Part shown: piece by piece, positions 59,909 through 64,000 of the stretch
Layout of the letters: every line of letters begins with the position of its first letter
How positions within the stretch are numbered: position 1 is the first letter of the stretch
Assembly (NCBI RefSeq): GCF_002902945.1
Contig: NZ_CP026101.1
Location: forward strand, 2,356,001 to 2,420,000
Length of the DNA stretch: 64,000 nt
Source: Paraburkholderia caribensis
GTDB taxonomy: Bacteria > Pseudomonadota > Gammaproteobacteria > Burkholderiales > Burkholderiaceae
Direction: 5' to 3'
Made by a program: the position numbers and the translations under genes
Notes under the pieces: generated by a model
What the model saw: only the letters and a program-made list of their open reading frames with translations
What the model was told of the DNA's origin: nothing
Database searches by the model: none

Positions 59909-60472
59909 ATGGCATCAGACAAGGAACTCGCCGATTTTCTGGCGGGCGTCGAAAGGCGCGCGTTCAAGCAGACGGTCTACGCCGTGCGGGACGACGACGC
60001 GTCGCTCGACATCGTGCAGGACGCGATGATCAAGCTCGCCGAAAAATACGGCGACCGTCCTCCTGCTGAACTGCCGCTTTTGTTTCAGCGTATTCTCCAG
60101 AATGCGATGCACGACTATTTCCGTCGGCAGAAGGTGCGCAATACCTGGGTGAGCCTGTTCTCATCGCTGGGCAGTGCCGACGACGAAGACTTCGATCCGC
60201 TGGAAACATTTGAAAGCCAGGACGGCTCGACGGGCGTGGAGAGCAGCGAGCAGCGGCTCGAACGCGAACAGGTCCTGCAGTTGATCGACGACGAAATCCA
60301 AAAGTTGCCGGCTCGTCAACGGGAGGCGTTTCTGATGCGTTACTGGGAAGATATGGATGTCGCTGAGACTGCCGCTGCGATGGGCTGCTCGGAAGGCAGT
60401 GTGAAGACGCACTGCTCACGGGCCACGCACACGCTGGCGCAAGCGCTCAGGGCCAAAGGAATCACGCTATGA
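59909..60472 (+). CDS. RNA polymerase sigma factor (ECF type)
   Basis: A 187-residue sigma-70 family factor with regions 2 and 4 only. Region 2 spans about residues 20-75 (DIVQDAMIKLAEKYG for -10 recognition), and region 4 about 128-180 (LPARQREAFLMRYWEDMD, then EGSVKTHCSRAT as the -35-binding helix). The linker is acidic (DDEDFDPLETFESQDG). Its stop overlaps the next gene as ATGA. That gene encodes a single-span membrane protein that may be the cognate anti-sigma factor. Target promoters are unknown. Confidence 0.9.
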   Translation: MASDKELADFLAGVERRAFKQTVYAVRDDDASLDIVQDAMIKLAEKYGDRPPAELPLLFQRILQNAMHDYFRRQKVRNTWVSLFSSLGSADDEDFDPLETFESQDGSTGVESSEQRLEREQVLQLIDDEIQKLPARQREAFLMRYWEDMDVAETAAAMGCSEGSVKTHCSRATHTLAQALRAKGITL

Positions 60473-60897
60473 GCTCCGCTCCCGAAACAAAAGAACTCGA
60501 GTTTGCGCTGCAGCTTCGGCGCGCGCTCGACGAAAACGCTGCCCGCATTCCGCCCGCCACGACCGACCGGCTCGCCGCTGCGCGCCGTGCCGCACTCGCT
60601 CGCAAGAAGCCTGAAGCCGTGCAGGCGCCTGCTTTCGCGCCCGTGTTCGTCGGCGCGGGGACGCTTGCCCAGATGCCGCAACCGGAACCTTCGCGCCGCC
60701 TGCCGCGCCTGCGCAAACTCGCGCTCGCCTGGCCGGTGCTCGCGCTGGTGATCGGACTCGCGGGCGTCGCGTGGTGGGAAGACCACCAGCGCACGGCCGA
60801 GCTCGCCGATATCGATGCCGCCATGCTGAGCGACGACCTGCCGCTCAATGCCTATCTCGATCACGGGTTCAACGCGTACCTGACGCGCAACCACTGA
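60469..60897 (+). CDS. DUF3619 family protein, candidate anti-sigma factor
   Basis: A 142-residue protein of the DUF3619 family. Residues 1-80 are hydrophilic and mostly helical, residues about 86-105 form one transmembrane segment (LAWPVLALVIGLAGVAWW), and about 37 residues face the periplasm. This layout, and the four-base overlap with the sigma gene, are those of membrane anti-sigma factors. No zinc-binding HxxxCxxC motif is present, so it would be a different class. Function is inferred from position and topology. Confidence 0.78.
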   Translation: MSSAPETKELEFALQLRRALDENAARIPPATTDRLAAARRAALARKKPEAVQAPAFAPVFVGAGTLAQMPQPEPSRRLPRLRKLALAWPVLALVIGLAGVAWWEDHQRTAELADIDAAMLSDDLPLNAYLDHGFNAYLTRNH

Positions 60898-60914
60898 CCG
60901 GGGAGAGTTGACGG

Positions 60915-61673
60915 GTGAGTTACAAGCGCGGCCTTGCCGTTGTGTCCGGATGCGTGATTGCAGCCCTGGTGTCATTCGCCGCCACCTATCCGCGCTTCTA
61001 CCCGACGCCCACGCCCGCCGCGGCGCCCGCCAGCGGTGCACCCGCGAAGGCAGCCGCGCCGGCGTTGACCGTCGAACTGCCGGGCTTGCCCATCTCGACC
61101 AGTCCGCTGGCGTGGTCGAAACTGTCGAACGCCGAACACGTCGCGCTCGCGCCGTTTGCCGCGCAATGGGACGCTTTCAGCGAGGAGCGCAAGCGCAAAT
61201 GGCTGAAAATTGCGTCGCGTTATCCGAAGATGACGCCGGAAGCGCAAAAAGTACTGCACGAGCGCATGGCCGAGTGGGTGCGCATGACGCCGGAGCAGCG
61301 GCGCGTCGCGCGCGAGAACTATCAGGTCTCGAAAGAACTGCCGCGTGAGGCGCGTCAAAACGCGTGGAAGGCGTACCAGCAGTTGCCTGAAGAGCAGAAG
61401 CAAAAGCTCGCCGCAAGCGAGCACAAGCGCCGGCCGACCGTCGTCAGCGCGCCGCCTTCGGGCAAGTCCGAGATCAAAGACATCAACCGGCTGGTGAACG
61501 GCAAGGACAAGCTCGCGAGCGTGCCTGTGCCGCCTGCGACGGCAGGTGCGTCCGCCGGCGTCGCGGCGCCGTCACCCGGCGCGCCCGCCATTCCCGGCAC
61601 CGGCAGCTTCGTGCCGGCCACGCCGACACCTGTTTCGCCCTCCGACGCACCGTCCATCTTCAACGGCTCATAA
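60915..61673 (+). CDS. DUF3106 domain protein (periplasmic, helical)
   Basis: A 252-residue protein. An N-terminal hydrophobic segment (about 6-24) would export or anchor it. Residues about 65-150 are a charged helical DUF3106 region with a repeated phrase (MTPEAQKVLHERMAEW, then MTPEQRRVARENY, then LPEEQKQKLA) like the heptad-rich Spy/CnrX class of envelope stress sensors. The last 60 residues are Pro/Ala/Gly-rich. It starts with GTG after GGGAGAG, 17 bases past DUF3619, so it is the third gene of the sigma operon. Confidence 0.78.
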   Translation: MSYKRGLAVVSGCVIAALVSFAATYPRFYPTPTPAAAPASGAPAKAAAPALTVELPGLPISTSPLAWSKLSNAEHVALAPFAAQWDAFSEERKRKWLKIASRYPKMTPEAQKVLHERMAEWVRMTPEQRRVARENYQVSKELPREARQNAWKAYQQLPEEQKQKLAASEHKRRPTVVSAPPSGKSEIKDINRLVNGKDKLASVPVPPATAGASAGVAAPSPGAPAIPGTGSFVPATPTPVSPSDAPSIFNGS

Positions 61674-61726
61674 TCCCTCTGCGAGCCTGCGTCGCGGGCT
61701 CATCAACGGCAACCGAGGCCTAGCCT

Positions 61727-62260
61727 GTGTCCACATCCGTCGACTCCGCAGCCGTGCCGCTCCAGCCCGAATCCGCAGAACCCTCGACGCCGACCGTGCG
61801 CCGGCGGCTCGCCGCGCTGATGTACGAAGGTGTGCTGCTGTTTGGCGTGGTGTTCCTCGCGGGGTATCTGTTCAGCACGCTCACGCAGCAGCGCAACGGG
61901 CTCACACATCACAACTGGCTCGCGGCCTGGGTGGGGCTGGTGGTCGGCGTGTACTTCGTCTGGTTCTGGACACACGGCGGGCAGACCCTGCCGATGAAGA
62001 CGTGGCGCTTACGGGTGGTGGCCGCCAAGGATGGCGGGAGGCTTTCCGTGACGCGTGCTGTGTTGCGTTATGTGCTTGCCTGGTTGTGGTTTTTGCCGCC
62101 TTTGGCGGTGCATCCGATTTTTGGTCTTAAGGTGCCGCAGACGCTGGTTGTTGCTGGGGTTTGGTTCGTTTTTTATGCGGCCGTCGGCAGGGTTGGGGTG
62201 AGCCGGCAGTTTCTGCATGACCGGATCGCGGGGACTAAGGTCGTTTCGATTTCGAAGTGA
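61727..62260 (+). CDS. RDD family membrane protein
   Basis: A 177-residue membrane protein of the RDD family, named for conserved Arg and Asp residues in its helices. Arg-Arg near the start (TVRRRLAALMYEG) and the Asp in FLHDRIAGTKVV are visible; three to four transmembrane helices are predicted. Some relatives act in ion transport; function here is unknown. It starts with GTG at 61727, 53 bases after the DUF3106 gene, and is probably the last gene of the sigma operon. From about 62040 the codons shift towards G and T near the repeats that follow. Confidence 0.85.
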   Translation: MSTSVDSAAVPLQPESAEPSTPTVRRRLAALMYEGVLLFGVVFLAGYLFSTLTQQRNGLTHHNWLAAWVGLVVGVYFVWFWTHGGQTLPMKTWRLRVVAAKDGGRLSVTRAVLRYVLAWLWFLPPLAVHPIFGLKVPQTLVVAGVWFVFYAAVGRVGVSRQFLHDRIAGTKVVSISK

Positions 62261-62324
62261 TTTTTTTGCCTTCGGCGGTTTTTTTCGCTGTCGATTGTTG
62301 CGTTGTGGTTTGGTGTTTTTGGGT

Positions 62325-62369
62325 TTTTGCGCTGGCATCCGCGATTTGCCTTTTCGCTGGCATCCGCGA
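62325..62369. repeat. Two GCTGGCATCCGCG units left of element copy B
   Basis: Units with core CGCTGGCATCCGCGAT at about 62330 and 62354. They lead directly into the left arm of the 608-bp element. The bases between the RDD stop and these units (62261-62324) are T/G-rich with no gene. Confidence 0.75.
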
Positions 62370-62380
62370 TTCGTTAGCTC

Positions 62381-62988
62381 GCTTCAAGCGTCGCCCCTGT
62401 GCGGGGCGGCACCTACTTTTCTTTGCCGCCGCAAAGAAAAGTAGGCAAAAGAAAGCGGCTCACACCGCCAACATTTCTTCTTGCCTGAGGGCCCCCACAG
62501 GTTCTTACACTTCACACGGCAATCACGTGACCCACGTCCGTTGCCAACGCTCTGAATGAGCGCCTCACCCGCTTCATATCCCCGCGTTTCAGCATGCCTC
62601 ACCAGACAGTCCGCGGCCGCCCAAGTGGCAAACTGTGTGTCGGCTTTCGCGCCATACGCGCACCACTCCGGACCGATAGCGCACGCGCCCCACCCTGTAA
62701 GAACGCCACCCTATACGACGCGACAACCTACACACAGTTTGCCACCTGGGCGGCACATGCCGTTCGCTGCCGCTGGCTCATGTACGGGTGCCTGAAGCGG
62801 GTGAGGCATCTGTTTGAAGCGTTGGCAACGGGCAGCAACCAGGGCACTGCCGCATGAGGCGTGGGGACGTTGGGGGCCCGTGGGTAAACGTCAAGAATTG
62901 GCGGTGTGAGCCGCTTTCTTTTGCCTACTTTTCTTTGCGGCGGCAAAGAAAAGTAGGTGCCGCCCCGCACAGGGGCGACGCCTGAAGC
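62381..62988. mobile_element. 608-bp palindromic element, copy B (uninterrupted)
   Basis: Exactly 608 bp, with perfect 84-bp inverted repeats at 62388-62471 and 62898-62981 extended outward with one mismatch. The first 98 bases (62388-62485) are identical to copy A and the following 37 continue the match beyond the IS site. The interior matches copy A in order but with many substitutions, while paired inner segments stay complementary. No gene is credible in it. It provides the empty-site control for the IS insertion in copy A. Palindromes of 34 bases lie at 62412-62445 and 62924-62957. Confidence 0.75.
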
Positions 62989-62996
62989 ACGCTAAC

Positions 62997-63076
62997 AAAT
63001 CGCGGATGCCCGCGAAAGCAAAAGCAAACACCCCGACCAACGAAGCGCGAAATCAACTCGCGGATGCCAGCGCAAA
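62997..63076. repeat. Two GCGGATGCC units right of element copy B
   Basis: Units GCGGATGCCCGCGAAAGC (from about 63001) and GCGGATGCCAGCGCAAAAGC (from about 63060) point inward, opposite to the units on the left side. The rest of 63077-63207 shows no gene. Confidence 0.7.
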
Positions 63077-63207
63077 AGCCAGAACACCAAACGCCGCATC
63101 CCGCGCCACTAACCCGACAACTTCCGTAATAAGAACTTCCCGTGAATGTCACGGCCAGGTCACACAGCAATGGCGCAATGCGAGTACTGCAACTCGACGC
63201 GTGAGCC

Positions 63208-64000
63208 ATGGACAACAACACGTCCGCGACTTCCCTCTTCCGCCAGAATGGCCCGAGCGTCGATCCCGTCGCTTTCGACCCCCGCTCCCCCTCCGCTGGC
63301 CTGCCATCGCTCCCGCATCTGCCGGTGACGCCAACACCTACCGAAAGCGATCACGACGACGGTCACGAGAATTCGCACCGCTATCGCACCATCTGGCTCT
63401 CCGACATTCATCTCGGTTCCGGCGGCTGCCAGGCGAACTATCTGCTCGACTTTCTTCGCCACAACGAATCGGAGTACCTGTATCTCGTCGGCGACATCAT
63501 CGACGGATGGCAGCTGAAGAAAGGCTGGTACTGGCCCCAGGCGCACAACGATGTCGTGCAGAAAATCCTGCGCAAGGCACGCAAGGGCACGCAGGTCGTG
63601 TACATCCCCGGCAATCACGACGAAGGCGCGCGCCAGTTCTGCGATCTCGCCTTCGGCGACATCCACGTGCGCGGCGAAGCGTTCCACACGACGCTGGAGG
63701 GCAAGCGCCTGTGGATCGTGCACGGCGATCTGTTCGACGGCGTGATCCAGCACGCGAAGTGGCTCGCGTATCTCGGCGACACGCTCTACACGATGATTCT
63801 CGTGCTGAACCGCTGGTTCAACCGCATCCGCATCAAGCTCGGCTTTCAGTACTGGTCGCTGTCGCAGTACCTGAAGCATCAGGTGAAGAACGCAGTGAAC
63901 TTCATCTCGGCGTTCGAGAACGTCATGACGGATGAAGCGCGCCGCCGCGGCTGCGACGGCGTCGTGTGCGGGCACATTCACAAGGCCGAGATCCGCGAGA
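63208..64000 (+). CDS. UDP-2,3-diacylglucosamine diphosphatase-family phosphoesterase (partial)
   Basis: A metallophosphoesterase running off the right end; 264 residues are visible. The two-metal motifs are in order: Asp66 and His68 (LSDIHLG), GDIIDGW (95-101), GNHDEG (135-140), a HGDLFDG segment and GHIHKAEIR near the window end. This matches the LpxH/COG2908 group, which splits UDP-diacylglucosamine in lipid A synthesis; Burkholderia carry more than one paralogue. The first 57 residues are polar and probably disordered. The ribosome-binding site is weak, so the start is uncertain. Confidence 0.8.
   Translation, partial: MDNNTSATSLFRQNGPSVDPVAFDPRSPSAGLPSLPHLPVTPTPTESDHDDGHENSHRYRTIWLSDIHLGSGGCQANYLLDFLRHNESEYLYLVGDIIDGWQLKKGWYWPQAHNDVVQKILRKARKGTQVVYIPGNHDEGARQFCDLAFGDIHVRGEAFHTTLEGKRLWIVHGDLFDGVIQHAKWLAYLGDTLYTMILVLNRWFNRIRIKLGFQYWSLSQYLKHQVKNAVNFISAFENVMTDEARRRGCDGVVCGHIHKAEIRE

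Noticed and set aside
62594..62857. Short frames in element copy B similar to those in copy A
   Set aside because: Similarity follows from the shared nucleotide sequence; start and stop positions differ and no frame is preserved along the element.

Overview
The window looks like chromosomal DNA from a Burkholderiaceae beta-proteobacterium, most likely of the Paraburkholderia/Caballeronia group. Grounds are the high-GC coding sequence, the rRNA operon sequence, and gene orders typical of these bacteria: secG-tRNA-Leu-nuoA-N with DUF2818 and a Nudix gene behind it; ilvBHC-psd-pssA-leuA; and DUF2863, DUF3619 and DUF3106 genes. The genus is inferred and was not tested.

Layout. 1-520: a LexA-type box and a leftward promoter for a gene outside the window, plus the rRNA terminator. 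524-6078: a complete leftward rRNA operon (16S, tRNA-Ile, tRNA-Ala, 23S, 5S) with boxA sites and a strong promoter. 6257-16374: separate housekeeping and unknown genes (AI-2E-type permease, DUF2863, a LuxR regulator, a CbiM-like membrane protein, a secreted protein with a basic tail, an M14 carboxypeptidase, yaaA, a PIN protein, an aminotransferase, a glutathione transferase). 16502-26136: two fatty-acyl-CoA clusters pointing towards each other. The rightward one has a hydroxyacyl-CoA dehydrogenase, an enoyl-CoA hydratase, a histidine phosphatase, a phosphotransferase and an ACAD10/11-type dehydrogenase. The leftward one has DUF1178, two acyl-CoA dehydrogenases and two MaoC hydratases behind a TetR-like operator. 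26371-49407: a long leftward block with rpsO-pnp, a quinone oxidoreductase, tpiA, secG, tRNA-Leu and all 14 nuo genes of respiratory complex I. 49585-59491: a lipoprotein gene, then the leucine/isoleucine-valine genes leuA, ilvC, ilvH and ilvB, together with psd and pssA for phosphatidylethanolamine. 59909-62260: an ECF sigma factor with a candidate anti-sigma and periplasmic partner, and an RDD membrane protein. 63208 to the end: an LpxH-like phosphoesterase cut by the window edge.

The least explained DNA is a 608-bp non-coding element present twice (about 52221-54207 and 62381-62988). Each copy has perfect terminal inverted repeats of at least 84 bp, further inverted repeats nested inside, and short GCGGATGCC-type units at its edges. 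The first copy is split by an IS256-family insertion sequence with an intact 8-bp target duplication; the second is the uninterrupted form. A solo arm lies at 22078. The first copy sits between pssA and leuA. Next to it leuA has its own promoter and, starting almost at the predicted transcription start, a 27-codon leucine-rich reading frame with four rare CTA codons, which looks like an attenuation leader peptide.

Method limits: everything was read by eye from sequence; family names rest on recognised motifs and gene order, with no database search.
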